DNA from: Ampelocalamus luodianensis
Taxonomy: Eukaryota; Streptophyta; Magnoliopsida; Poales; Poaceae
DNA: 64,000 nucleotides
Direction of reading: 5' to 3'
Assembly (NCBI GenBank): GCA_036346255.1
Contig: CM070620.1
Location: 56,902,522 to 56,966,521, forward strand
Of this stretch, positions 33,171-46,100 are shown one piece after another. Position 1 is the first letter of the stretch. The number at the start of each line of letters is the position of its first letter. The position numbers and the translations under genes were made by a program. The notes below the pieces were generated by a model that was given only the letters and a program-made list of their open reading frames with translations, did no database searches and was not told the origin of the DNA.

Positions 33171-35475
33171 CCCACGAGGTTTTCCTACCTCGTTTCGTCT
33201 CCATTGCCTTTCTTCTCCATCGAGCTCCGGGAGCCGTGAGCATCGCCGCGGCGCCTCGGCGTTCTGCTGCTCGGTGATCTCAGAGCACGGCCGATCGCGT
33301 CACGGCGTGTTCCACATCCTCGGAAGTAAACCCTCAAGGAATTTCGGATTTCATCGTGCGTGAGGCTGCGCGTGGGCTTTCTTCTCCAAGTCCGGCGAAA
33401 CCGCCTTTTCCGCGCCGTATCTTCTCGGTGAGCTCCAACTCGATTCCTTGCTCGGTGGCGTCACCGACTCCACCTTTCTTCTCCACTCTCTCACTCGTCC
33501 TCTCGTTCACCCGGGCTCCTGTCACCGTTGATCGCCTTGCGCCGCGAGCTCTCGTCGCCGAGCCACTCCGGTGCCTCTCGTCGTCGCCAAGCACACGGCG
33601 AGTTCTGGTAACTCGCGATGCCCATGCGCGCTAATTTTCATTGTCTACCTCTCTGGTGCAGCCGCACCTTGTCACCCCACTGCCGGCCGCCGTGTTCCGT
33701 CGCCACGCCACCTCTGTGCATCTCCAGCTGCCCCGCGACCACCCTTAGCTTCAGCAACCTCTGGGCGACCCATTTTGGCCGTCGCACAGCCAGCCCGCCA
33801 CTCCTTCGCGGCGTTGTTTGAGTCGAGCAGCCCGATCCTCTCTGTTCTTTGGCTGTGCTTATCTCTGTTTCACTGTTATTAGGCCCCACCTCCCTGAAGC
33901 ATTGTAGTTAGCTGCTAATCATGCTTATGATTGTTCTTTAGTTCACTCTCGTGCGTGATCAAAATTGGTATTGGAGGTTTGAAAGTATTATAGTTCTAGT
34001 TCTCTGTATGTTTCTATGTTGTCGTTTTTACCTTGTCAGTAAACTGGCGAAAATTGGTATCATGCTTGCTATTAGGTTTTGTAAACTTGATGTCTCCCTT
34101 TTGTTGTGGTGGTTGCTTTGAAATCGATTAGTTAGTATCTTTAAGTTTCTAAGCTCTTGTTGTCATGTTTGATCATAAGGGATAGTTAGCTAATCATGTT
34201 ATTGTCTCTGTACTTTTGAGTTGTCAGTGCTATAAGATTTGGTGTAGTAGCCGCATGCTGAAACTTGTTAGCCATGCAAAATCTTGGTGTGGTGCTTAGG
34301 GTGCGAATAGTGAGCATCCTTAGCATCCTATCTTAGGTAGAAGATTTTTTTGTTTAGCATCTCATAGTTGGATACTTGGTGGTTAGTGTTGTCAATAGCT
34401 TTTGTAGGTTACGTAATATCGGCTAATAATGGTTGAGTTAGAGAAACTAGCTGTTTTGATATATTAACTTGATGATTGAATAATAGATGTGCACACAATC
34501 ACCATCAAAGTCTGTCCAAACTTTAAATCATATAAGAGGTTTAATTTTGTGGTTAACTTGACAAATAAGTGAGTGGGTCTCTGTGCAGTTTTTGTCATTC
34601 TTTTGTGATGGTCTAGCCTCGTGTACTAATTGGTGTTTGTGTTTGATTATTGAATTTTGCGGTGTTATTCGTTCTTATTATTTGTTATTTGTTCTATCGT
34701 TGAAGCTTCGATATTTGCGGCAACCACGAGGCGATCCTGCACCGAGTTGAGCATTACGAGCAACGGCGACCGCAAGCGGTTTGATCATGTTTATCCCAGT
34801 ATTTTAAAGTCTAATATTTTGTTTCAACTATATGTATGCATCGCTTAATTTGTGTTAAATTGATTAGTTAAATCCGTAGCTGCATATCTTGTAGACAAAA
34901 CATTGACCTCTACTACCTGAGCCTAGGTTATTTGCTGTGATTAGAGGTCGCTGGATGATCTCTTGTCACTTAGTAGATCCGGGTCAACCTGCTTAGACAT
35001 GCTTAGTATCGGTAGAAATGAGCGGTTATCGACTTTAGTCGGTAACCTTGATCACACAAAATTTACTATAACTTTATGTTTTAGCATTTCTGCTATGTTT
35101 AATTGCAAAATTAAAAAAAATGAAAACAAAAAAATGATTTAGACTTGGGCACAATGGTAAGACTGGTGTGATCTGTTGGGTGTGTTGGAAAGGTGCCCAG
35201 TCGATTAAGGACCGAGTTACTTGCGCCACCGTCTTGAGCATTTTGCGTGCTAACCACACTAGAGTATATGGGACCTCTCTTGACCTAGTACTTTGGCGTG
35301 TATTGGCTCGGGTCGCGAGGAGGTCGCGGGAGGGATGGAGGTGGGAGCATGGTAGTTGTCAAAAGCTTTATCTGAGTGGGTAGTTGTCTTTTCGGCTTTA
35401 CCATGTAAGCGTATGGGTTTCTATCCATACGAGCGGCTCGTAGTTAATACACAATATTGGAAAAAGTCTCGTAGG

Positions 35476-35480
35476 ACTTA
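35476..35480. repeat. Left target-site duplication of element E (ACTTA)
   Basis: ACTTA before TGTGAGGACC, repeated at 47527-47531; single copy at 57808-57812 in the uninterrupted LTR. Confidence 0.93.
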
Positions 35481-38400
35481 TGTGAGGACCCTGGTTTATT
35501 CGGCTTGTACTGTTTAACCATCCACTTGGTCCTAACAGTACAAATCAAATAAACCAAGCCTCGAGATATGTATACTTCCCAGAATTGCAGTATACACACC
35601 CCGTTACAAAATCATGCATCAATTCCATTCATACACATAGAGCCGAAGCAAAAGCAACAACTGAAAGACATAGATAATATAAAGAAAGTTATTACAAAAG
35701 AGAGGCCGACCGGCCAAAAGTCATACAAATAAGTAAATACACAGCGGAAGCAAAATGGCCATAAGATGGCGATAAACAAAAGCCAATCGGTGTGCCTTTA
35801 CCACAAGGCAACCAACCGGACCGCCAAGCTAATCGTCCCGAGGCAGCGCGCAACACAACTCACAAAAGTGAGGCCCTTGGGGCTCACCTTCTTCCTCTGC
35901 AACAATTAATATTAAGCAAAGCGGATGGGTACAAAACTTGTTTTTGTACTGCAAGAAAGCGACGTGTGAGATAACAGAACTATAATTAACTACATGCAAG
36001 CTTTATTTAAGTGGATGAGGCTCTGGACTTATTTTCAGCATAAAGCAAGTTTTCATTTGCAATAGGGTAATAGATTCAAAGCAAGTTTGCAATTAACTTT
36101 TATTGTTCAAATAAAAGAGAGACAATTATAACAATAGATAGATGACAACACCAGCCTAGAAGTGACTAACCCATAGTCACCACAACAATAGCATGAAGTA
36201 CCCCTTCATACCACCCATGTCAAGTTTAGGTTTGTTTTAAAATGTTGTAGTCTAGTTCTTGCACGACCTTACCAAGCATGTCCATAACCTAGGACGAGGC
36301 TATTCGAATAGTTTTAACCCTGCAGGGGTGTACCAATGTACCCACACGATAGACCGCCTTTCCACCAGCCACGGTTAGCACACTTCCTTTGGTATGCAGG
36401 CATGGCTAAGTCTAACAAGGCGCTTTCAATGGGCGATGCTAATTAAGAGCCGCAACCCACGGAGAAGGACACATTAGGCGGCCTAACCGGTGCGCTAATG
36501 CTCCCCTCAAAACACACACACAGAGCACACCCACCACCAGCTCATAATTAACACCTTCCAAAGTACTTAGTCAAGAGAGGTTCCATATCCCCTCGTGTGG
36601 TTGCACGCAATAAGCGCTGGCTTAGTGACACAAGTAACTCGGTCCTTGGGGACTTAGGCACCATTCAAACACACCCAACAGATCACATCAACATACCATT
36701 GTGCCCAAGTCAAGATATAGTTTTGTTTTCAGTTTTTGATTTGTAAATCAGTAAAACACAAGGGTTGGACATAATGGAGTAGTATAAGTAGTTGTGTGAT
36801 CAAGATCACCGACTAAGTCGATGATCGCCCAATACTACCGATAACTAGGCATGGCTAAGCAATATTCATTAAGTAATCTACTAAGTGAGAAGAGTTCATC
36901 CATCGAACTCTAACCACACAAATAACCTAGGCTCGGTAGTAGAGGATAACCATTTACCTACAGATTATGCAACTAGAGGTCTAACTAATCAATTTAACAA
37001 CAAAATAGCAATGCATACATAGAAGTTAAACAAAATATTAGACTTTAAAAGTAATGGGATCAATGGGAAATGATCAAACTGCTTGCCTGCTTGTTGTGGC
37101 TCAAATTGTTGCGGAGGGTCGTTCTCGGGTTACATGCAAATATCGAATCCTAAGCGAAAGAGCGAAAACAACCAATAAGGCGAGCAACACTTAAATGAAA
37201 TAGCAAGCAACAATTAACCAAATGCGACGAAATTTACACACAAGGTAGAATACGAATATACCTAGACATAGGAATTGGAAAAACCTAATTTGGATTTGTG
37301 GTGCAAAAGATATTCCCTAAAAACCTATTTTCGGCCATAATTAACACTGTAGCAAAAATATTTTCTATAAAGATTTTGAAGCTGAAATTTTTATGGTAGC
37401 TACCTACTGGTATAGTGGTAACCCATATAAAATTTAAGGTCATTTGGAGTTATATTGAAAAAGTTATGATTTGTCTAAATTGTTTAGGTTATTAAACTAA
37501 AATATGGTCCTTATGATTTCTAAAAACAGTGAAATTTGTGAAACCAATTTTCCTAGCAAATACACTACCAGTGGAAGCTAAACCAATTGGATTCACACAA
37601 AAATGATCTATGGATTAAAAGTTATGCATTTTACAAGTTTGCTAAAGTTCTGAAAAACAGTATTATGTTCACTTGTTTACTATTTTTGAAAATGGTTTTC
37701 CAGGTTTGATCATGGTCTACAATTATTTTTATATTTAAGTTCAAGTTATAAGGAAGCTAACAAAATTGGAATCATCTAATTCGGAGCTAATATGACAAAG
37801 ATATGAAAATGACAAGACCCAAATGTGATACTGATTTCCGGACTTAGCACTTTCGGGACCTTTCCTAGCATCCGGAGACGTGGACGATTGAGAGCCGTCG
37901 ATCTCAGATCGAGCGTCCCGGTTGAACCCGAGCGACACACGAGAGCGCGAGGAGGCGGCGGCGTGGAAGGCGAGGGCCGTAGATCTCGGATCGGACGACC
38001 ACCAATGGGCCACGTCGCCCCGACACAGAGCTCCGTCCGACAACGAGGAGCTCCCGGCGCGAGTTTGCTCGGCGTGTCGCCGGCGAGATCGCCATGGCGG
38101 CGCCGCCAAGGGCCAAATGGGATCCTAGCACTATTGCGCACCTAAGGGCAGCGGGACTTCGCCGGAGGTGGGCGGAGGCGGCGGTGCGGCGCGGCGGGCG
38201 GGGGTGACCGCTCACGAAACACGGCAATGGTGAAATGGCTAAGCCGCGCATAAGCGGGAGGTGCACGAGCACTAGGAAGGTGTTAGGGACTTAAGGAAGG
38301 GCTCGGCGCCACCGAGGTCACCGGAGGTGAGCCGCGGCGAGATAAGCGGCGGCGGGCAGATCTACAAAATTTTACGCCGATCGAGCTACGGCTCGCCCTA

Positions 38401-39859
38401 GGTGATTTAGCGCTTGCTTGAGCTACACTAGGGTCTAGGGACTCACCGGATGGCGCGTGAGGATGGGGATGCCGAAGATGGGTGGCGGCGAGGCGGCGGC
38501 GGTGCGGGGAGCTTCAACTGCGGAGGGGTTAACTGAGCAAAGCCCGGCACGCCGGGTCATCGGCCTAGCACCAAAGACACCCAAGGGTGCTCGAGCAAGG
38601 AATCGAGGATGGGGACTTCTGAGCCGGGGCGAAAGGGGTAGTTGCGGCGATTTGGAAATCTGAAATTTCGGCGCTCCGTTGAAGCAACCTGAAATGGAGT
38701 GGTTGTTAAGCACCACCGGGCGAGAGGAGGTGCGGGAGTAAGGAGGAGCCAAAGAACCACTTTGGAGCACCGTCGGCGACAGGAGCTCCAAGCCGGCAAT
38801 GGCGGAAATGGGCGCTGGGTGGTATGGGCTCGCTCGTGCTTAGAGAATGCAAGAGGAGGCTGCGGGAGAGGAAAGGAAGCCGAAGGGGTGACCGGGAGCT
38901 TAAGTAGGTGCGAGAAGCAAGAAAATGCCGTTGCTTCACCACGGGTCCTCTCTGCCGCGCGATGCGCCGTGGCGGCGGGAGCGAGTGAGCGGCGACTAAG
39001 CGGGCGGTGGGTGCGGGCATTAAATGCGAGACCCGTTGGCGGGGGCGGAGGAGTGGGCGGTAGCACACCCCACGCCGCCGCCATCGGCGACCTTGCGCGC
39101 GGCGGCGAGAGGAGGACGGCGGCGCGCGCCGTCCGATCGCATCCAAGCGGCGAGGCGCGATCGCGTTGAAGCGGCATCCGCGACGGCGACCGCCGATTGA
39201 AATCAACGGCCGCGAATCCGGCAACAGCGGAGTTGTCGAATGCATACACGAACGCGAGCCGTCCGATGGAGATCCAACGGTCGAGCGCGCGCGCCGATCG
39301 ATCGCGCGTGCAGTTAGTTGACTCGACCGAGTCGGTTGGCTCGAGCCCGAGTCGACTCGAGTCAATGAACAGTGCAAACCCATTAGAATTTGATTTTTGA
39401 GCTGAAACTTTTGGGGATTTAATTGAGGCATCAAATCAACTCCAAAATTTATGAAATTTTAACTGGGGCTTCCAGACTTAATGATTAACCTTCCATAAAA
39501 TTTCCAGAGATTTTTGTACACTAGAATTTTCTCAATAAATTCCAGAAGGTTATTTCAAAGGTTTGACCAAGGTTTGACTTGCATCTAAAATATTTCAAAT
39601 AATTTCCAAAAATTATGAAATAATTCAGAGGTGTTACCAAGCAACCCTAGAACCAGGGAAAATTATTTCCAAGGGTTTGACAACAGATTTGACCAAGGAG
39701 GTTATTGACTTGATAAATGAGGCCTTTGATTTTTAAATTTTCCAAAATTCTTTTACAGGAATTTCAGAAAAGTTTCAAAAGAAAAAGGATGAAGGAAAAG
39801 TTTTAATTTACCCTCATTTTATTACATTTGAAACACAAGCCAAAATTTGGGATGTTACA
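35481..39859 (-). repeat. Chromovirus E 3' LTR
   Basis: Plus strand begins TGTGAGGACCCTGG and ends GGGATGTTACA. GC-rich U3/promoter sequence lies at 37840-39360. Overlapping GC-rich frames there occur on both strands, recur in the other LTR with broken frames and are rejected as genes. Confidence 0.93.
36280..36330 (-). other. Conserved dyad block, LTR E (3')
   Basis: Reverse order on the plus strand: GTCC...GGAC, CTATTCGAATAG (36300-36311), CCCTGCAGGGG. Confidence 0.82.
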
Positions 39860-39874
39860 AACCTCCCCCCTTAC
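39860..39874 (-). other. Polypurine tract of chromovirus E
   Basis: Plus strand AACCTCCCCCCTTAC, i.e. GTAAGGGGGGAGGTT on the element strand, abutting the LTR. Confidence 0.85.
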
Positions 39875-39914
39875 AAAAATCTCGTCCCGAGATTTGGTTC
39901 ACTCGGAAAAGAAA

Positions 39915-40417
39915 GAGGGTAGTGCACTGCGGAGAGACGATCTTCTCGCTCCCAAGTAGCCTCATCCTCGAATGGTTTGACCACTGAACTTTAAGGAATT
40001 TGATGGTCTTGTTCCTTGTTCTTCGCTCGGCCTCCTCGAGTATGCGAGCAGGGTGCTCGCGATAGGTCAAATCCTCCGAACATCAAGAGTCTCCAGCGGA
40101 GCTTCTCTGTTGGAACACGGAGGCACTTCTTTAGTGGGACACATGGAACACATCATGTACTCCGCAAGTGCAGCGAGCAACTCCAACTTGTAGGCAACGG
40201 CTCCCTTCTTCTCGATAACACGGTATGGACCGACATATCGAGGAGCCAATTTGCCCTTGACACCAAAACGCGTGACCCTTGGAGGAGAAACCTTGAGATA
40301 AGCGAAGTCATTGGGCTCAAAGCTCATCTCACGGCGACGGCGATCCGCATAGCTCTTTTGCTGGATTGAGCCGTGCGTGGCGATCACGAATGAGCTGGAC
40401 TTGACCCTCGGCCTCAT
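39915..40417 (-). pseudogene. pol: Chromovirus E integrase C-terminus and chromodomain
   Basis: Two frames. 40417-40067 has KSYADRRRREMSFEPNDFAY and GVKGKLAPRYVGPYRVI, the integrase C-terminal domain. From about 40040 the other frame reads RRTRNKTIKFLKVQWSNHS, then the expected TWERED block is garbled near 39955. The chromodomain thus begins normally and is broken in its second half. Confidence 0.82.
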
Positions 40418-40463
40418 TAATCGAGTCGGGCCAAAGAAAGGTCTTTCACGGTCTCGGACCAGT

Positions 40464-41454
40464 TCAACGGGGTTCTACACTTTCTCCGTATAAGGCCTCA
40501 AATGGTGCCATGCCGAGACTGACTTGGAAGCTGTTGTTATAAGAAAACTCGGCGAATGGCAAGCACTTCTCCCAATGCTTCCCATAGGAAAGGACACAAG
40601 CTCGCAGCATGTCCTCCAAAACTTGGTTGACCCTCTCGGTCTGACCATCTGTTTGGGGGTGAAATGCTGAGCTGAAAGAAAGGCGAGTTCCCATAGCCTC
40701 TTGCAGGCTATGCCAAAATCGCGAAGTGAACAGCGAACCACGATCTGACACAATCGTCTTTGGCACACCATGCAAACTCACGATGCGGGCTATGTAGAGA
40801 TCCGCCAGAAGACCTACTCGAAGGTCAGTCTTGACAGGAAGAAAATGAGCCACCTTAGTCAATCGATCGATGACGACCCAGATAGCATCATTCTTCTTTG
40901 GGGACCGGGGTAGACCAGTGATAAAGTCCATCCCGACCGAATCCCACTTCCACTCCGGAATTGGTAAGGGCTGAAGCAGTCCGGCCGGACGCTGATGTTC
41001 GGCCTTGACACGACGACACACGTCGCACTCGGCAACGAACCTTGCGATCTCCCTCTTCATTCGGGTCCACCAAAATCTCTGTCGGAGATCATGATACATC
41101 TTCGTGGCCCCGGGATGAATGGACAACGGGGAATCATGGGCTTCGCGGAGGATCAACTCCCGCAACTCCATGTCCTTTGGAACTACGGCGTTGCCCGAAC
41201 CTCACGACACCAAGCTCATCTATGGAGAAGCACTTGGCTATTCCATTCTTGACATTTTCCTTGATGCGGTTCACTCCAACATCCGACTGCTGAGCAGACT
41301 TGATCCGATCCACCAAGGTTGGCTGTACAACCAAGGCAGTGAGGGAACCATGCTCAACCAAACCCAAGTTGAGACATTGAAACTCCTCTAGAAGAGGGGT
41401 GATGCTCTTGAAGCAACAATGCATTGCAATGCGCTTTGCGACTAAGCGCATCAT
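40464..41454 (-). pseudogene. pol: Chromovirus E integrase (catalytic core intact)
   Basis: The frame 41171-40464 encodes the zinc motif end (CDVCRRVKAEH) and an unbroken catalytic core: Asp in VGMDFITGLP, Asp in IVSDRGSLFT, Glu in DGQTERVNQV. It closes with FAEFSYNNSF and MAPFEALYG. The first zinc-binding part and the linker from RNase H are in the neighbouring frame 41454-41134. The core is complete, unlike A's. Confidence 0.9.
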
Positions 41455-42015
41455 AACGACATTGGCCTTGCCGGATGGTAGTGAATACCCATGTCATAGT
41501 CCTTGATCAACTCCAACCATCTCCTTTGCCGGAGGTTCAGTGCAGTTGGGTGAACAAATACTTTAGGCTTTTGTGATCCAAATACACTTCACAACGATTC
41601 CGATTAGGTAATGTCGCCAAATCTTAAGTGCATGAATCACAGTGGCCAACTCCAAGTCATGGGTAGGATAGTTGAGTTCATGAGGTCTCAATTGCCTTGA
41701 TGCATAGGCCACTACCTTGCCTTCTTGCATAAGGACACAACAGAGGCCTCGACGAGAAGCGTCACAAAAGATATCGAAGCTTTGACGGACATTGGGAGAA
41801 CAAGAGCGGGAGCGGTGGTCGATCGCTTCTTAAGTGCTTGAAACTTTCCTCGCAATCAGCGGACCACGAGAACTTCTTGTCCTTCTTGAGCAACTCCGTC
41901 ATCGGCCGCTATCTTGGAGAAATTCTCGATGAAGCGGCGATAATATCCCGCTAAACCAAGAAAACTCGAACCGGTGGCCGAAGTAGGTGACTCGAGAAAG
42001 CACGTCGCCGATCTT
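41455..42015 (-). pseudogene. pol: Chromovirus E RT tail and RNase H remnant
   Basis: Starts with FLGLAGYYRRFIENFSKIA near 41960-41900, the RT connection region, and goes on to RNase H pieces near 41760-41460, including a YASRQLRPHELNYPTHDLEL-like block and a degraded YHP end. No RT palm (no IDD motif) and no protease occur anywhere in E's internal region. Confidence 0.8.
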
Positions 42016-42400
42016 GCTAGGATCCACTCGCCCCGAAGGCGATGGGAGGCAAAGAGTGCCTGTCTGGTCGAGCATCGAGCAACGTCGAGCTTACGCTCAA
42101 CTTTGACGCACCGGTCATCCGCGTCCAATGGGTCCTCGGACACGGAAAACGTGGGGTTGAGTGCGAAGAAACTCACCCAAACCCCACGAGGCGATGTCCA
42201 CCCGCCGCCCGGATCACGAGGCACCGCAAGAGGCGGAGGTGTTGCGCGCAATAACATCGGCAGAACCCTCCTGTCCTCGAATGGTTGCGCTCGATCGAAG
42301 AAGGACCTCGGCCATCGTCGAGGAGGCGAAGCTCCTCATCAAACCAGTGCTGCGACCACGGCGCTACAGTACCTCGACCATCTGCTTCAAGAAATTTAGG
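42016..42400 (-). pseudogene. gag: Chromovirus E gag N-terminal fragment
   Basis: The frame 42257-41856 reads SEDPLDADDRCVKVERKLDV then FASHRLRGE, matching gag of element C (SEDPLDADDW, VERKLNIAQC). It then passes straight into RT-connection sequence, so the rest of gag, its zinc knuckle, protease and RT palm are deleted. Upstream a diverged VIARNTS-like stretch lies near 42230. A gag-pol fusion this short could not form particles; mobility would need proteins from a related element (inference). Confidence 0.8.
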
Positions 42401-43129
42401 TTAGAAACCAAAGCACTAATACTAGAAGTTGATGAAAGCGAAAAGTCGACGATTAGGGAATGTGACACCACCTAACAGAAAGCCAAAACATCAAGTAAAC
42501 AAACTTTAAATGTTTCAAAAAAAAAAGCTCCAAAACAGCAAGGAAACTCCAAACCAAGCTCAACTTCTCAATGCCATTAACCCGTATTGAATGAACGAGT
42601 AATAGTGTGAGAAGATAAAAATTTCAGCGCACTTACAACAAGTCTAACACTACTCGAGAGCAAGGTTAAATCAACGAAATAGGTGTTAGATACTTAGCTA
42701 ACTAGTATCACATCTTACCCTTTTGTTCCCACAAGTTTTAATTGATTAACCTCTCATTTTCTACCCTATTTAGAACCTTTGAGCCTGCTGTCCGGAAATT
42801 GAATGCTCGCTGTCCAGATTTGCATCCAAGCCTCCTAGCCAAATCTTCAACCGGAAGCTTCAAAATCTTGTAGAGGCGGCTAACACTTCAATTTGCCAAA
42901 CTCATTGGTTCCCAAAACCCAATTTAAACGATAATGACTATCATTTGAGAGAAGGAAAGGAGAACAAATTTTAAAACTCAAATTAGAGCAAGATGAGATA
43001 GAAAACTAAGATAGGTAAGGAATAAAATCTGAGAACTTACTTAAGCTTTCATAACTCATTTGATACTTTGAAAATAAGGTTTCCAAAATATCCTAAGGAC
43101 GACCAAGCTTGGGTTACTACGGTCGGAAT
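42401..43129 (-). other. Leader of chromovirus E
   Basis: Non-coding AT-rich stretch between primer site and gag, alignable by eye with the leader of C at 48430-48851. I see no gene. Confidence 0.75.
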
Positions 43130-43141
43130 GGCTCGATACCA
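43130..43141 (-). other. Primer-binding site of chromovirus E (variant)
   Basis: Element strand TGGTATCGAGCC, four bases from the LTR. It is the usual TGGTATCAGAGCC less one A. Confidence 0.85.
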
Positions 43142-43145
43142 ACTT

Positions 43146-46100
43146 TGTGAGGACCCGGTTTATTAGGCATGTACTTGTTTAACCATCCACTTGGTCCTAA
43201 CAAGACAAATCAAATAAACCAAGCCTCGAGATATGTATACTTCCCACTGCAGTATACACCCGTTACAAAATCATGCATCAATTCCATTCATACACATAGA
43301 GCCAAGCAAAAGCAACAAGCGAAAGACATAGATAATATAAAGAGAGTTATTACAAAGAGAGGCCGACCGCCAAAAGTCATACAAATAAGTAAATACACAA
43401 TGAAGCAAAATGACCATAAGATGGCGATAAACAAAAGCCAATCGGTGTGCCTTTACCCACAAGGCAACCAACCGACCGCCAAGCTAATCGTCCCAGGCAG
43501 CGCCGCAACACAACTCACAAAAGTGAGGCCATTGGGGCTCACCTTCTTCCTCTGCAACAATTAATATTAAGCAAAGCAGATGAGTACAAAACTTGTTTTT
43601 GTACTCGCAAGACTGACGTGTGAGATAACAGAACTATAATTAACTACATGCAAGCTTTATTTAAGTGGATGAGGCTCTGGACTTATTTTCAGCATAAAGC
43701 AAGTTTTCATTTGCAATAGGGTAATAGATTCAAAGCAAGTTTGCAATTAACTTTTATTGTTCAAATAAAAGAGAGACAATTATAACAATAGATAGATGAC
43801 AACACCAGCCTAGAAGTGACTAACCCATAGTCACCACAACAATAGCATGAAGTACCCCTTCATACCACCCATGTCAAGTTTAGGTTTGTTTTAAAATGTT
43901 GTAGTCTAGTTCTTGCACGACCTTACCAAGCATGTCCATAACCTAGGACGAGGCTATTCGAATAGTTTTAACCTGCGGGGTGTACCAATGTACCCACACG
44001 ATAGACCGCCTTTCCACCACCACGGTTAGCACACTTCCTTTGGTATGCGAGGCATGGCTAAGTCTAACAAGACGCTTTCCAATGGGCGATGCTAATTAAG
44101 AGCCGCAACCCACGGAGAAGGACACATTAGGCAGCCTAACCGGTCGCTAATGCTCCTCCAAAACACACACACAAGAGCACACCCACCGACCAGCTCATAA
44201 TTAACACCTTCCAAAGTACTTAGTCAAGAGAGGTTCCATATCCCCCTCGTGTGGTTAGCACGCAATAAGCGCTTGGCTTAGTGACACAAGTAACTCGGTC
44301 CTTGGGGACTTAGGCACCATTCCAAACACACCCAACAGATCACATCAACATACCATTGTGCCCAAGTCAAGATATAGTTTTGTTTTCAGTTTTTGATTTG
44401 TAAATCAGTAAAACACAAGGGTTGGACATAATGGAGTGGTATAAGTAGTTGTGTGATCAAGATCACCGACTAAGTCGATGATCGCCCAATACTACCGATA
44501 ACTAGGCATGGCTAAGCAATATTCATTCGTAATCTACTAAGTGATAAGATTTCATCCATCGAACTCTAACCACAGCAAATAACCTAGGCTCAGGTAGTAG
44601 AGGATAACCATTTACCTACAGATTATGCAACTAGAGGTCTAACTAATCAATTTAACAACAAAATAGCAATGCATACATAGAAGTTAAACAAAATATTAGA
44701 CTTTAAAAGTAATGGGATCAATGGGAAATGATCAAACTGCTTGCCTGCTTGTTGTGGCTCAAATTGTTGCGGAGGGTCGTTCTCGGGGTTACCGCAAATA
44801 TCGAATCCTAAGCGAAAGAGCGAAAACAACCAATAAGGCGAGCAACACTTAAATGAAATAGCAAGCAACAATTAACCAAATGCGACGAAATTTACACACA
44901 AGGTAGAATACGAATATACCTAGACATAGGAATTGGAAAAACCTAATTTGGATTTGTGGTGCAAAAGATATTCCCTAAAAACCTATTTTCGGCCATAATT
45001 AACACTGTAGCAAAAATATTTTCTAGAAAGATTTTGAAGCTGAAATTTTTATGGTAGCTACCTACTGGTATAGTGGTAACCCATATAAAATTTCAGGTTA
45101 TTTGGAGTTATATTGAAAAAGTTATGATTTGTCTAAATTGTTTAGGTTATTAAACTAAAATATGATCCTTATGATTTCTAAAAACAGTGAAATTTGTGAA
45201 ACCAATTTTCCTAGCAAATACACTACCAGTGGAAGCTAAACCAATTGGATTCACACAAAAATGATCTATGGATTAAAAGTTATGCATTTTACAAGTTTGC
45301 TAAAGTTCTGAAAAACAGTATTATGTTCACTTGTTTACTATTTTTGAAAATGGTTTTCCAGGTTTGATCATGGTCTACAATTATTTTTATATTTAAATTC
45401 AAGTTATAAGGAAGCTAAAAAAATTGGAATCATCTAATTCGGAGCTAATATGACAAAGATATGAAAATGACAAGACCCAAATGTGATCGATTTCGGACAT
45501 AGCACTTTCGGGACCTTTCCTAGCATCGGAGGCGTGGGCGATTGAGAGCCGTCGATCTCGGATCGACGTCCCGGTTGAACCCGAGCGACACAGCAGCGAA
45601 GCGCGCGAGAGGAGGGCGGCGGCGTGAGAGCCGAGGGCGTAGATCTGGATCGGACGACCACCAATGGGCCACGTCGCCCCGACACGGGCTCCGTCCGACA
45701 ACAGAGGAGCTCCGGCCGTGAGTTTGCTCGGCGTGTCGCCGGCGAGGATCGCCATGGCGACGCCGGCCAAGGCCAAATGGGATCCTAGCACTATTGCGCA
45801 CCTAAGGGCAGCCGGGACTTCGCCGGAGGTGGACGGGATGGCGGTGCGGCGCGGGCGAGGGGTGACCGCTTCACGAAACACGGCAATGGTGAAATGGCTA
45901 AGCCGCGCAAGCGGAGGGTGCACGAGCACTAGGAAGGTGTTAGGGACTTAAGGAAGGGCTCGGCGCCACCGAGGTCACCGGAGGTGAGCCGGCGCGAGAT
46001 AGGCGGCGGCGGGCGATCTACAAAATTTTCGCCCGATCGAGCTACGGCTACGCCCTAGGTGATTTAGCGCTTGCTTGAGCTACACTAGGGGTCTAGGGAC

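Larger units (their letters stand above)
32254..35480 (+). repeat. Chromovirus C 5' LTR, first part
   Basis: Starts TGTAACAGCCCTAACTTAGG. AT-rich U3, then GC-rich sequence (32760-33880) around the promoter-like TACAAAAG, then long AT-rich transcribed sequence. It is cut at 35480 by element E. GC-rich frames at 32883-33889 recur in the 3' LTR copy with different frameshifts and are not genes. Confidence 0.92.

Noticed and set aside
38557..39249. Long GC-rich reading frames in the LTRs of E, C and F as possible host genes
   Set aside because: They overlap on both strands, recur in the second LTR copy with different frameshifts, lack recognisable domains and lie in the promoter-proximal GC-rich part of LTRs.
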